Source: Phaseolus vulgaris
Lineage: Eukaryota > Streptophyta > Magnoliopsida > Fabales > Fabaceae
Direction: 5' to 3'
Length of the DNA stretch: 64,000 bases
Assembly (NCBI RefSeq): GCF_000499845.2
Contig: NC_023758.2
Span: forward strand, 39,698,108-39,762,107
The notes below the pieces were generated by a model, which did not search any database, was not told the origin of the DNA, and was given only the letters and a program-made list of their open reading frames with translations. The position numbers were made by a program, and so were the translations under genes. Every line of letters begins with the position of its first letter. The stretch's first letter is position 1. Positions 23,551-33,974 of the stretch are shown here, piece by piece.

Positions 23551-25350
23551 GTGCCTGAAAGCAGGTGGAGTTTTGAGCCGACAGTGGTGATCCCAACACA
23601 AAATACCACAAGTGACTCTTCTATGGCAGAAGAAGAGTCAAATGAGGAAGAGGTTCCTACCCAAGAATCTCAACAGCAATCAGCGCCAATTGCAGTTAGA
23701 AAACAGAGACGAGATATTCAGAAGCCTGCTCGTTTCATGGATATGGTTGCCTATGCACTTCCAGTTGTTGATGACATTCCATCCACTTACCCAAAAGCCA
23801 TTCTTAGTTCAGAGAGTGGTAATTGGGTAGGTGCGATGGAAGAGGAGATGCAGTCTTTGAAGAAGAACAAGACGTGGAAGCTGACACAATTACCAAAAGG
23901 TAAGAAGGCAATTGGGTGCAAATGGGTATTTGCAAAGAAAGAAGGATTTCCTAATAAAGAAGATGTTCGCTACAAGGCAAGGTTGGTTGCTAAAGGCTTT
24001 GCTCAGAGGGAGGGAATTGATTATAATGAGGTATTTTCTCCAGTTGTTAAACATTCCTCCATTCGAATTTTGTTGGCCTTGGTAGCACAATTGAATTTGG
24101 AGCTTGCTCAACTTGATGTAAAGACCGTGTTCCTACACAGTGATTTGAAGGAGGAAATCTATATGACTCAACCAGAAGGATACAAGGTTGATGGTAAAGA
24201 ATATTGGGTTTGTAAACTTAGCAAATCGTTGTACGGACTGAAACAATCTCCGAGACAGTGGTACAAACGATTTGATAAGTTCATGAAGGATCAGAAGTAC
24301 AAGAGAAGTAAATATGATCACTGTGTGTATTTGCGCAGAATTGAAGATGGTTCCTACATTTACTTACTCTTATATGTTGATGATATGCTGATTGCAGCAA
24401 AGAGCCAAGTTGAGATTGATAGGCTAAAGGCTCAGTTGAGTAAAGAGTTCGAGATGAAGGATTTGGGGGAAGCCAAGAAGATTCTCGGCATGGAGATAAA
24501 CAGGGACAGAGAGAGGGGAAAACTTTGGTTGTCACAGAAGCAGTATTTGCAGAAGGTACTACAACGTTTTGGTATACACGAAGATATAAAACCTGTAAGT
24601 ACCCCACTTGCTCCTCATTTGAAATTGAGTAGCCGTTTATCTCCGACGACTGATGAAGAACGAGAATACATGGCGAAAGTCCCATATGCAAATGCAGTTG
24701 GAAGCTTGATGTATGCAATGGTGTGTAAGTGACCAGATATTTCACAGGCTGTGAGTGTTGTTAGCAGGTACATGCATGATCCGGGCAAGGGTCATTGGCA
24801 AGCTGTGAGATGGATTCTACGGTACCTCCAAAATACCTTAGATGTTGGATTGACATTTGAGCAAGATGAATCACTTGGTCAATGCATAGTTGGATATTGT
24901 GATTCTGATTATGCAGGTGATTTGGATAAGCGACGATCTACAACTGGCTATTTGTTCACTTTAGCAAAAGCGCCAGTTACTTGGAAGTCTACCTTGCAGT
25001 CTATGGTGGCTTTGTCTACGACAGAGGCAGAGTATATGGCGATTACAGAGGCTGTGAAGGAAGCAATTTGGCTTTATGGGTTGCTTAAAGACTTGGGAGT
25101 TGGTCAGAAACAACTTGAGTTATATTCTGACAGTCAGAGTGCTATTCATTTAGCAAAGAATCAAGTCTTTCATGCACGGACGAAGCACATTGATGTTCGT
25201 TATCACTTTGTGCGTGAGATTCTCGAAGAAGAAGAGATTGTTCTCCAGAAGATTCACACTACGGAGAATCCTGCAGATATGCTCACCAAGGTGGTTACAA
25301 GGACCAAGTTTGAACATTGTTTAGACTTGGTTAATATCTTGCACATTTGA
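23551..25350 (+). pseudogene. Copia reverse transcriptase and RNase H
   Basis: One frame runs from about 23551 to 25350, broken only by a TGA at 24730-24732. Reverse transcriptase landmarks: WVFAKKEGFPNKEDVRYKAR, QLDVKTVFLHSDLKEEIYM, YGLKQSPRQWYKRFD and the active-site YVDDMLIA. RNase H landmarks: [39 protein letters not shown] and [16 protein letters not shown]. The QLDVKTVFL motif has T where A is usual. Entry into the frame lies at a micro-duplication of CAGGTGGAGT near 23545. Confidence 0.88.
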
Positions 25351-25445
25351 AGTTGGCGCCCGGAGGCGCAAATTTGAAGCACTGCAAAGTTTGTTTTTGT
25401 TATGTTTTGAGAAGATTTGTTTTAGGTGGGACTTGAAATTAAGCC

Positions 25446-25457
25446 AAGGTGGAGATT
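25446..25457 (+). other. Polypurine tract
   Basis: AAGGTGGAGATT lies directly before the 3' LTR, the position of the plus-strand primer in copia elements. Confidence 0.75.
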
Positions 25458-25780
25458 TGTTGATTTTGGCTTAATCTCAAGTCCCACATCGATGGGTTCA
25501 TTGTTTGGGAAGGAAGGAGGTTTGAGGGTTATAAATTAAACTCTCTTCCTTCAGTGTTAAATATCCCAATTTGTAATATCTTCTCCCATAATAATAAAAG
25601 TGAGTTGTTTTTGCTGTGCTCGGAGATTAGGCTAAATTGGCTGAACTCCCTTAACAATTTTCTGGTGTGTTTTTTCCTCTTTATCTCTTTTATTATTTCG
25701 CTTTATTTATTCAATATTATTTGTCGGGTAGCTCTGTTAGGGTTCTGTTTTAGTGGAAAAATTACCCATTTTTCCCAACA
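25458..25780 (+). repeat. 3' LTR of the copia element
   Basis: 323 bases, TGTTGATTTTGGC to TTTCCCAACA. It is followed at once by TCTCC, the duplicated target. The 4-base length difference from the 5' LTR comes from an extra GGAA/AAGG unit near 25530. Confidence 0.93.
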
Positions 25781-26018
25781 TCTCCATCCTTCAACTTTTC
25801 ATTTGCTCTTTCTAAATCACAAAAATTCCCAACTTCACGTCTCTTGTGCTCCTCATGTACGCTCTTGTTACTCTTGTTTTCTTTCATCTTTTCACCTTTT
25901 GTTAGCTTCAGGTTCTATAGTTGTTCCCTTTCCTCTATTTTTTCTTTGAAACCTTGTGTTAATAGTGCACTAATTCATGGACTATTACTCCATTTATCCT
26001 TGCTACAAACTTGATATA

Positions 26019-26330
26019 CACTACAAGAAAAACATGAAATAGAAACCAATTTTAGAGACAAAAAATAATCAGTTGTTATAGTAACTAAATTAGAGACCAT
26101 TTTAGAAACTAAAAAAAATAATTTCTATTATTATTAAATGATTTCTAAATTGGTATTTAATTAGCTACCAAGTTTTTAACTACCAATTATTTAAATTCTA
26201 AATTTAGTAACAAAAACATTGGTTGCTAATTAGATACCAATTTAAAAACCATTTAACAATAATAGAAACTAATTTAGAAACTAAAATGGTCTCTAATTTA
26301 GTCAGTATAGCAAATAATTATTATTTTTTT
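26019..26330. mobile_element. CACTA-ended inverted-repeat element, right end eroded
   Basis: Starts CACTACAAGAAAAACATG and has the same internal foldback pattern as 20759-21163 (AATTAGAGACCATTTTAG mirrored by AAATGGTCTCTAATTTAG). No TAGTG terminus was found on the right, so that border is approximate. Confidence 0.6.
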
Positions 26331-27092
26331 TAAAAATGATTTTTATTTCATGATTTTATTGAAGCATTCAGTATTGAATAAATTTGAGAGTATTTGAGAG
26401 TAAACTTGTTATATTATGGCTTTTCTTTTTTGTCTACTATATTTATTTGCTAAACAATTTCAACCCTCTATTTATTTTATTTAATTTTTATTGTTAATTT
26501 TTATGATTTAAAAACAAATTTTGAATACGGTTTGATTAGATTAACGATTAGATCTGTTAAGAAATGACATTAACTAATTTTTTTATATATTAAATAGTCT
26601 AACATTACGTTAAACCATGTACACAAAAATTATTTTAATATGATTGAGGAATGAAAATAGTCACCCTACACCCTACATAGAATAACTCAAACAATGATGT
26701 TAGTTTAAGTATACTAAGTAAGGTATAATGTGACCGATCTATATAATGCTTGTTTTGTACTTTTTGAGTTTCCTCTGAATTGATAAAAGTAGTGTTAGTG
26801 TATAGACAAGAGAAACGGCACAAAAGGATATATATGGTTATTATTTGTGGGACTCACATGATCTATGGCTGCATAAATTGCTGCTCCTCATTGGTTTATT
26901 TGAGATTGCAGCAATAATCATCACACAATCCTTCTATTATAAGACAGACGCCAAATCTTTGATAGGTCCCTTTCAAATTAAAGATATTTCCTCGAAATAG
27001 CTTACATTTCTTATTTACAAAATATTATTTTAATTATAAATCTTATTAATATAAAAGGATTTGCGTTAAAATAATTTCTTTATTAGTAATTT
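26331..27092. other. AT-rich intergenic DNA
   Basis: No gene or recognised repeat. Confidence 0.55.
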
Positions 27093-27690
27093 TTTTTTTA
27101 TAAACAATAACAAATGTGAACCACTTATCAACCCTTATACAAAAAATATATAATCCAACGTCTAAGAGGACCCTCCAAATTAAACCGGCAAAAACACATT
27201 TCACACTAAGAACCTAAAAATATAAAAAAAAAAAAAAAACATCAAATAACCAAACGAATACATTCCAAAGGTTCCAAACACCAACTGGAAAAGGAAATCG
27301 AAGCAATGTGCAATTTTGCAGAAATCTAAGACCAGACATTTGCTTACTTCAAAGTACAAACTTCAGTCGCGTCCCTGTTGAAAATAATAGAATTTTTGTG
27401 ATTTCATATTTCCCCCACGACCCCCCACCCAAATTGTATTCCACACTTCATTAATCAAATCAAATAACGTATTCATCCTAAATTGAGCAAAGTTCGACTT
27501 AGGGTCATTGTGAGACACAAACGACAATCTCAGTCACTCGAAACAGAGACACCAAACCCGCCAAACAAAATCACAGTTAAAAAATAAGTGACGATATAAC
27601 TCTTCCTCCTTCCCACACAAACTTTCTAACCATACCTCCGTCTCAGTAACCTTTTTAAACAACCTCTCATTATAAATGTTCCGGCATCCA
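27093..27690 (-). mobile_element. LINE 3' fragment with zf-RVT domain, copy 2
   Basis: The minus strand reads VWLESLCGKEEELYRHLFFN, then FVWRVWCLCFEWLRLSFVSH, NDPKSNFAQFRMNT and VWNTIWVGGRGG, aligning block for block with 6105-6720. It ends with GTATAAGGGTTGATAAGTGG, TTCACATTTGTTATTG and an A-run. Stops and frameshifts are frequent. Confidence 0.78.
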
Positions 27691-28333
27691 TCACAAGTAC
27701 ATTTTATATAAATATAAAAATAATATATTTTGATTCACGTTACTAAAACACTGAAAACAAAATCTATATAGAATCAAACATGTGTTAAACTCCAGAAAAA
27801 GATTAAACATAATGAAATTTTATTAAGTAAATTACGCTAAACATTCTTAAGATCTAGTAAAATTTCACTGTTTTCTTTACATCAACATTTTTATAAGCAA
27901 ATATAAACTCAATCTTTTCTTATAAATAAAATTTAATTTTGTTTTCTTAACATCAACATTTCTTATAAAAAAAAGTTATGATGTAATTCTTTTAAACAGT
28001 AAAAATTTAGTGTATTGTATAAAAGGTTATAGTGTAATTTTTTTTAAACAGCAAGTTTAATGTAAAAATCAAGGAATTAGACACAATTAATATGTTAAAC
28101 TCAAGGTTAAAGGTCAAATTGGTCCTGTATCTGCAAAATAAAGCGTTATTTACTCCATTTTTGTTAATAAAACAATCAAAAACTACTTTTTTTAAATTGA
28201 ATATAGTAAGATCATTATTTGTGCTCTAAATTAAACATGTTAATACAAATTTCAAATTATTTGAACGATGAAATCATTATTCAGAACACCTTTTGAAGCA
28301 TGCCATAACTATTTTGTTTACAATGACTTATTC
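27691..28333. other. AT-rich 3' flank of the polyphenol oxidase gene
   Basis: No coding sequence was recognised. The rightmost part should hold the polyphenol oxidase 3' UTR on the minus strand. Confidence 0.5.
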
Positions 28334-30118
28334 TCATTCCGTTTCAAACTCTATCTTTATGCCCTGAATTGTGACAAGTCCTTTTCCATATTTTGGCACC
28401 AACGTCACCACAATACTATCATCATTTTCAGCTTCCAAATCTTCTAACAAATCCGTTAATCCCACTCTAAAACAGGTTTTCACCTTCATGCTTTTGTGCA
28501 AATGAGTATGTGGCAAACTCACAAAGCTTCCTGCAAACTCACTATTGCTTGCTTTTATCACCTCGTCATCTTCGTCGTTGATAAACACATCAAACTTCAC
28601 AGCTTTATCCCTTCCAAACTCAATCCCATCAATCACCAACACTTCTTCCTCTTCTTCCTTCTCCTCCTTGCTCCTCAACAGCTTTGGCCTTTTCACAACT
28701 ATGCTTACCTTTGAATCCAAACTCAGAGGAAACCTTACACTGCTTGACGTAGTGGTCTCAGCAGCCCGTGCTGCAGTAACTCCAAAACTTTTTGCCAATG
28801 CCACCTTCTTAGCTTTAGACATTCTGGGCTTAGGCTTCTTCTTGAGCCATGGAAGATCAATATCTTGGTAAACATACCCCAAATTTCTCGTGTCAAGGGA
28901 ATCTTTCACCTTTACACGCACAAGGTTCTTGTTTTCATCATAGAACAAAAAGCTAGATTCTAGCCAATCAGGATCAGTGAAATCCCTTCTTTTCCCACCT
29001 GGTATTGTTTTCCATATGCTCCACACTCTATCCACGTTGGCATGGTGAGCATAGAAAATAGGGTCTTTGCCAGCTGAATAGAAGACTCCCATGTCCTCAC
29101 GGTTAGGCTCTCGGGGATCACCACACCAAGAGTGAACTGGAATATGAGGAACATGCTCTAGGCTCCCAGCACCAGGGTGAGGATCTGAACCAGCACGATA
29201 AGGGCTTCCAAGGAAGAGCTTCGGGAGTTTCCCACCCGAGACAACGTTCCTATACATTATAGTAAGGTTACTAGAGATTTGGTCAGCAACACTTTCACTC
29301 TGGTTGGGATTGTTATCGTCCTTTCTGTTATAATCTAGGTCTATAAGAGTTGGTGGTTGATGAGAAAGATTCCTGCGAGGGTCATATAAAGGGGAGTTTT
29401 TATCTGTGAAAAGGGAAGGCATCGTCATGCCACCTTTAGGGTGGTCCCAGTTCCAAAATGGAATAGCAAAAGTTGGGTCACCAATCAAGCTTCCCAATAT
29501 TCTCTCATAGAAATAAAGGTAAAAACGATGGTAAGGGAAGAATAGCCAGGAGTTGTGGACTTGTAAGTCAAGGTCAGGAAACCCAACTTGGTGATAGGCA
29601 CCATTGCAGTAAGCACAATGGATATTAGCTTGTTGGATGAAACTACGAGGGTCTTCAGAAGGAAGACCTTTCATGATACTGAGAGCTTCCTTGTACTTGT
29701 CTCGGTAGATATCATCCACTAAATGAGCACCTGGTCTAACCCTAAGGGGTGTTCTAGGTGGAAACTTGAAATCTACAATGGTGGAAGATTTTGGAGGGCA
29801 ACAATCCGTGGATTCTGCACCTCTTGGTAAATCTGGGGGGCCACAACTTTTGAAGTCAGGGGAAGTTGGAGCAGCAATGGCTATATTGTTTGGAAGAGTG
29901 GAAGCACCATAGAGTCCTCCAAACCCAATCAGAAGGTCCCTCCTGTTTTTTGCAGCTACAGAGTTGTGTGATGGTTCTCCTTCTTCGCTTGGTATAGTGT
30001 TGTTGTGGTTAGTGTGGCATGAGACTTTGCAAACATAGTGGTGTTTTGGTTTGGTATGTTTGGTGAAGGTGGAAGAAGATGAAGAAAGGGATATGGGGAG
30101 TGTGGAGATAGAGAGCAT
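28334..30118 (-). CDS. PPO: Polyphenol oxidase (catechol oxidase type), plastid
   Basis: An intact single exon of 594 aa. It oxidises o-diphenols to o-quinones in the thylakoid lumen, acting after wounding (family knowledge). Residues 1 to about 55 are a Ser/Thr-rich transit peptide. KNRRDLLIGFGGLYGA with Arg59-Arg60 is a twin-arginine lumen signal ending near IAIAAPT. The mature enzyme has the CuA site with HCAYC (His167), VHNSWLF (His188) and PYHRFYL (His197), and the CuB site with PHIPVHSW (His325, His329) and FYAHHANVDRVW (His358/359). The DWL domain (DPDWLESSFLFYDENKNLV, about 383-401) and the C-terminal KFDV domain (VKFDVFIND, about 508) follow. Cys residues near the mature N-terminus (SCGPPDL, DCCPP) are the usual disulfide positions. 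Length and the lack of introns are normal. No lesion was seen, so it is likely functional. Confidence 0.96.
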   Translation of the reverse strand: MLSISTLPISLSSSSSTFTKHTKPKHHYVCKVSCHTNHNNTIPSEEGEPSHNSVAAKNRRDLLIGFGGLYGASTLPNNIAIAAPTSPDFKSCGPPDLPRGAESTDCCPPKSSTIVDFKFPPRTPLRVRPGAHLVDDIYRDKYKEALSIMKGLPSEDPRSFIQQANIHCAYCNGAYHQVGFPDLDLQVHNSWLFFPYHRFYLYFYERILGSLIGDPTFAIPFWNWDHPKGGMTMPSLFTDKNSPLYDPRRNLSHQPPTLIDLDYNRKDDNNPNQSESVADQISSNLTIMYRNVVSGGKLPKLFLGSPYRAGSDPHPGAGSLEHVPHIPVHSWCGDPREPNREDMGVFYSAGKDPIFYAHHANVDRVWSIWKTIPGGKRRDFTDPDWLESSFLFYDENKNLVRVKVKDSLDTRNLGYVYQDIDLPWLKKKPKPRMSKAKKVALAKSFGVTAARAAETTTSSSVRFPLSLDSKVSIVVKRPKLLRSKEEKEEEEEVLVIDGIEFGRDKAVKFDVFINDEDDEVIKASNSEFAGSFVSLPHTHLHKSMKVKTCFRVGLTDLLEDLEAENDDSIVVTLVPKYGKGLVTIQGIKIEFETE

Positions 30119-31639
30119 GATATTAATCGCTTATTCCTCTTGTGGCTCCTAATTCTCTACCATACTTTTCACTTTTTAAAGAGAAATTCTGCACATGCTT
30201 GGGTTGCAAAAATGAAAAATAAAAAAAATTATCATACACTAAATATTAACATTTTGTAATAGAATTTATAATAGAAAATGCAAAATGTTTCAAATATTAA
30301 AAAAAATATAAATTTTTATAAATAATTAAAATATTAATATTTATTGAACATGTACGGGGAAGCATGGGTTGGGTGTCAAATATTTTTGAATAAAAAAATA
30401 GTGACATTGACATTCAGCAAATTGGCCTGCGTATCCTCTTCCTAAGAACAGCGCTTTCAAACTTTTCTTATGTGTAAAGACAAAATTTAATACTTTTCTA
30501 TCTTTCATTCAATTCTTATACAAACTATTATAATAACAATAAATTTACTTCTCTATTATTTTACAAAATCAATATTACAGTACCAACATTTTTCACCCTT
30601 AAATTATATTTTTTTTTTCCTTCTCACAAACTAATTACGTTTTAATCCCAAAAAATTTAAGTATTTATTTTAAAATTTTGTTGTGCATGATAATTTATTT
30701 CTTCAATATTAATATAAAATTACACTTTATATTTTCACTCATTTTATACTTCCTAATGCGTTTTTTAAATCATTCCAAAAAAAATTCCACCAAGAATAAT
30801 AAATATCCACACAATTTTAATTTTTTTCTATTTTATAATTTTTAAATCTTCTACAAATCCCAATTGTATTCCACCTTACATAATTCTTTATTTTCTTCCA
30901 TCTCTCAAACCAAATAAAAACTATTCTCCTCAATTTTAATTAATTATTTTAATAAACATTTTACCTTCAAAAATAATTATCCATTTTTCCTCTCCTTTTT
31001 TCTTAATAAGAAAGCAAAAATCTTTCTAAAAATCAATTTTCAGATAGTCTTATTCTAGTGAGGTGTGTGACGCTGGAAAAGGAGAAGGAAGGTGGGAGTT
31101 CGGTTCTCACTAAATTTTGCACTGGTTCTAGAGTAAATTTTGGAAAATTTTCACAATTTAAATATCTATTTAAATATTTTTTATAATAGGTTTTCAAATA
31201 CAGAAACACATTAAAAATTAAATATATGAAAAGGAAAAATAAGATAAAGAAATTATGAGGAAATTAGATGAGAGAAGAGTGAGACATAAAAGGTTAAAAC
31301 CCTGAAAAGCCAACATCTTCTACCTAATAGCCATGGTTTTGTAGTCGAGATGAGAGACACCAAAATATTATAAAGATGCTGTCTGTCCTTCAAATTAAGT
31401 TGTGAGACAGTGATTTGAATTTTAAATAAGAAAAAACAAAAAGTCTTAGTTTACTTGTATGACTTCTATAAAAATAAAACAAAACAAAAATCGTGCTTAC
31501 AGATATTATTTACTCGTTTTTTTAATTTTTTTTTAAGTTTAGTTATTTCAGTAAATTTGAGTAAAAACTACATTTGTATAATAAAAAAACTAATTGTTTA
31601 AGTTATAGATATTCTATATTCTTTTAAAATAATAATAAT
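30119..31639. other. PPO 5' flank and AT-rich intergenic DNA
   Basis: Immediately upstream is the polyphenol oxidase promoter. I recognise no defined element in it. The remainder is AT-rich without genes. Confidence 0.5.
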
Positions 31640-33010
31640 AATTGTACTGGTAGGATCCGTACGACCGAGATCATGTCTCGACAAACCGATCGACACCAAA
31701 AATATCATTACGCTTAAGTGGGATTAATAAGGCTAATCAGTAGTCAAATGTATTCCTAAACAAGACTCAACTCCATGATCTGACCAAATAAGAAAATATC
31801 TATAATAACCATAAAAAAGACATAAAATCCAAGAATCATGTACCTCATATACACTGCTCAGGATACCGAGTGTCAAAATACTTAATTTTGACTTGAGCGT
31901 CAGAGTGCCTTTTGCAGGTACCATTTGAGCCTAGACCTGTGGAAACCGAAAAGTTGAGAAATGAGGGAGGAGTAAGAAGCCCACTTCGAGAGGAAGGAAG
32001 GAAGAGTTAACTAGCCGACCGAGGAGTACTGCAATTGTTCTCTTAGTTCCAACTCCGTTCGAGAACAATTGGCGTCCACCATGGAGCCGAGAGAATCAAC
32101 TTGGAAAAGAGAGTAGATGGTATCAACCTGAAGCATGACTGATGTTTGAAGCATAACAGATGGTATTGTTCATGTCTCTGCATAGAGAGATGACTGAGAT
32201 GAAGAGAAGAAATGAGGAGATCATTCAAAAAAATGAGGACGAGATCCTAACTCTCCGAAAGAAGAACGAAGAATTGTAAAGGAAGTTCGGGGAGGGGGAC
32301 CTTCTGTTGGACCGACCTGTCGGGAGGTCCTTCACCACCCCCACCGGCCCCAAAATTGTTTAGGAGCCGAAAGACAAAATTCACACCCAAGAGGTTAACG
32401 GCAAGTCCTATCTTAACAAGTCGATCCCCATGGCCGGTACTTTGGACTCTCTCTGCCGACACCTTTTTACTGACTCCATAATCGAAATACCACTACCGGA
32501 CAAGTGGAAAGGCTTCAATAGGGATCGTTATGACAGCACGACTGACCCGGACGAGCACATAAACACATACACCATGCACATGAGTTTGTAAACCACGGAC
32601 GATGTGATCCTATGCCGAGTGTTCCCCACATTGCTGAAAGGAGAAGCTTTGAGTTGATTTATGAAACTCCTCCAAACTCCATTGATTGGCTTGAGACACT
32701 AGTATCCAAGTTTGAGATACAGTTCGCCACAGCAGACTGCACCATCTGAACTCCATCGCCCTGGTCAGCATTCGCTAGGAAAAGAAGGAGTCACCGAGGA
32801 AGTTTGTGGACAGGTTTGGAAAAGTGGTCATGAGCATCCGAAACCTGATCCCGGATATAACAATGCATCATATGCTCACAGCCTTGCATTCGTGACCTTT
32901 CGTTGATAGCTTGTGCATGCAACCGGGTGAAAGCTTGGACGGGCTTAGGTAGTATCCACAAGTTTATGCAGCTGGAGGAGTTGAGAGAATTCAAATATCA
33001 GGCCCGAGTG
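31640..33010 (+). mobile_element. Truncated Ty3-type retrotransposon, copy 2 of the 11217 family
   Basis: Shares with 11217-13116 the LTR end (GACTTGAGCGTCAGAGTGCC), the leader and primer-binding region (GAGAACAATTGGCGTCCACC), and the gag order: coiled-coil start, then GFNRDRYDSTTDPDEHIN-like capsid and AAGGAGAAGCTTTGAGTTGA (the KGEALS region). Gag is broken by many stops and frameshifts, so this copy is older. It ends near 33010 in the segment equivalent to EELREFLNQARAEASEE and lacks everything downstream. Confidence 0.7.
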
Positions 33011-33974
33011 GAAGCCAGTGAAGATATATTTGTTAATTATTGTTAGTTTCCAATAATGAATATTGGTTTCAGCATATATTTGGCAATGTATTTAAAAATA
33101 AAAGAATCTCAAATAGCTTTGACTTTCTTCTAAAAATAATACACATCAAAGAGATTGTTAAATAATATGTTAAGCGAAATATGATAACTTACTTCAATAT
33201 GTTGATATAAAAATTCTTTAAAAAGAGAGTAAACTAGTTGGAATACTCTACTATAACACCTTATTCCAACTTATATAATCCAGATTCATATTTTAAATTA
33301 TATAATTAGAAATATAGTTACAAACTCAAATTGGCAGTCTCCCTTCCTCACAGTGAGAATATAGTTTAGAGTATCACTCGCCGTTTTCTCTATCCCAAAC
33401 CTTTCATTTTTCTAATTTGAGTATTTCAATAGCTTTGATAATTAGAAAACCGACATATCAGCAAAATTTCCTTCACATTCCCACTTGTGTTCACTTTTCT
33501 GCGTATAAAAAACTTAAATAGACGTTAAAATTAAGACTATTATTCTTGTTATACTATTATGTTCACAACACAACATTCTTCATATTTCTTCGTCAAGCTT
33601 GAATATTCTGTGCGGCATTTACGATGTCTGAAAGAAAATACAAAATGTAGAATAAAAAATAATTGCCAAATTTCCCAATAAAAAATAATTGCCAAATTTC
33701 CCAATAAAAAATAATTGTAAAATTTCCCAATAAAAAATAATCACACTTTTACTATAACAGATGTCAAATACATAAAGCCCATAGCGACTTAGCTTTTACA
33801 CGAGAATTTAGAAAGCCTTGAATTGAGTGTAGACTACGCGATAGGCAAATCCCTAAGCAAAATTATTAGCAATCAATGTTTGAACTAATTTCCCCCTCAT
33901 CCCGGGATAAATAAAATATAACCAAAATCTGAGCACAATTGCTCCATACCTAATTTAGACAAAGTAAATTCTCC
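33011..33974. other. 3' flank of OXA1 and AT-rich intergenic DNA
   Basis: AT-rich with no gene. It contains the 26-base tandem repeat at 33651-33743 and, on its right side, the likely 3' UTR of OXA1. Confidence 0.5.
33651..33743. repeat. 26-base tandem repeat, about 3.5 copies
   Basis: Units start at 33651, 33677, 33703 and 33729. The core is AATAAAAAATAATT followed by GCCAAATTTCCC; copy 3 has GTAAAATTTCCC and the last copy is partial. The copies are nearly identical, so the array is recent or homogenised. Confidence 0.92.

Larger units (their letters stand above)
21635..25780 (+). mobile_element. Full-length but defective Ty1/copia retrotransposon
   Basis: The element is bounded by TG...CA LTRs and by the identical 5-base flanks TCTCC (21630-21634 and 25781-25785), so both borders are original. 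Its internal part has a primer-binding site, a zinc-knuckle/protease ORF, integrase, reverse transcriptase and RNase H in copia order, plus a polypurine tract. It is 4.1 kb, shorter than usual, because the gag capsid region is missing. It also has a frameshift near 22790, a TAG at 23421, a small duplication near 23545 and a TGA at 24730. It cannot be autonomous. The domain sequence is of the TNT1-like/Tork type. Confidence 0.93.

Noticed and set aside
28545..28871. 108-codon plus-strand Ser-rich frame
   Set aside because: It is antisense to the C-terminal part of polyphenol oxidase; Glu/Asp-rich codons read backwards as Ser/Phe.
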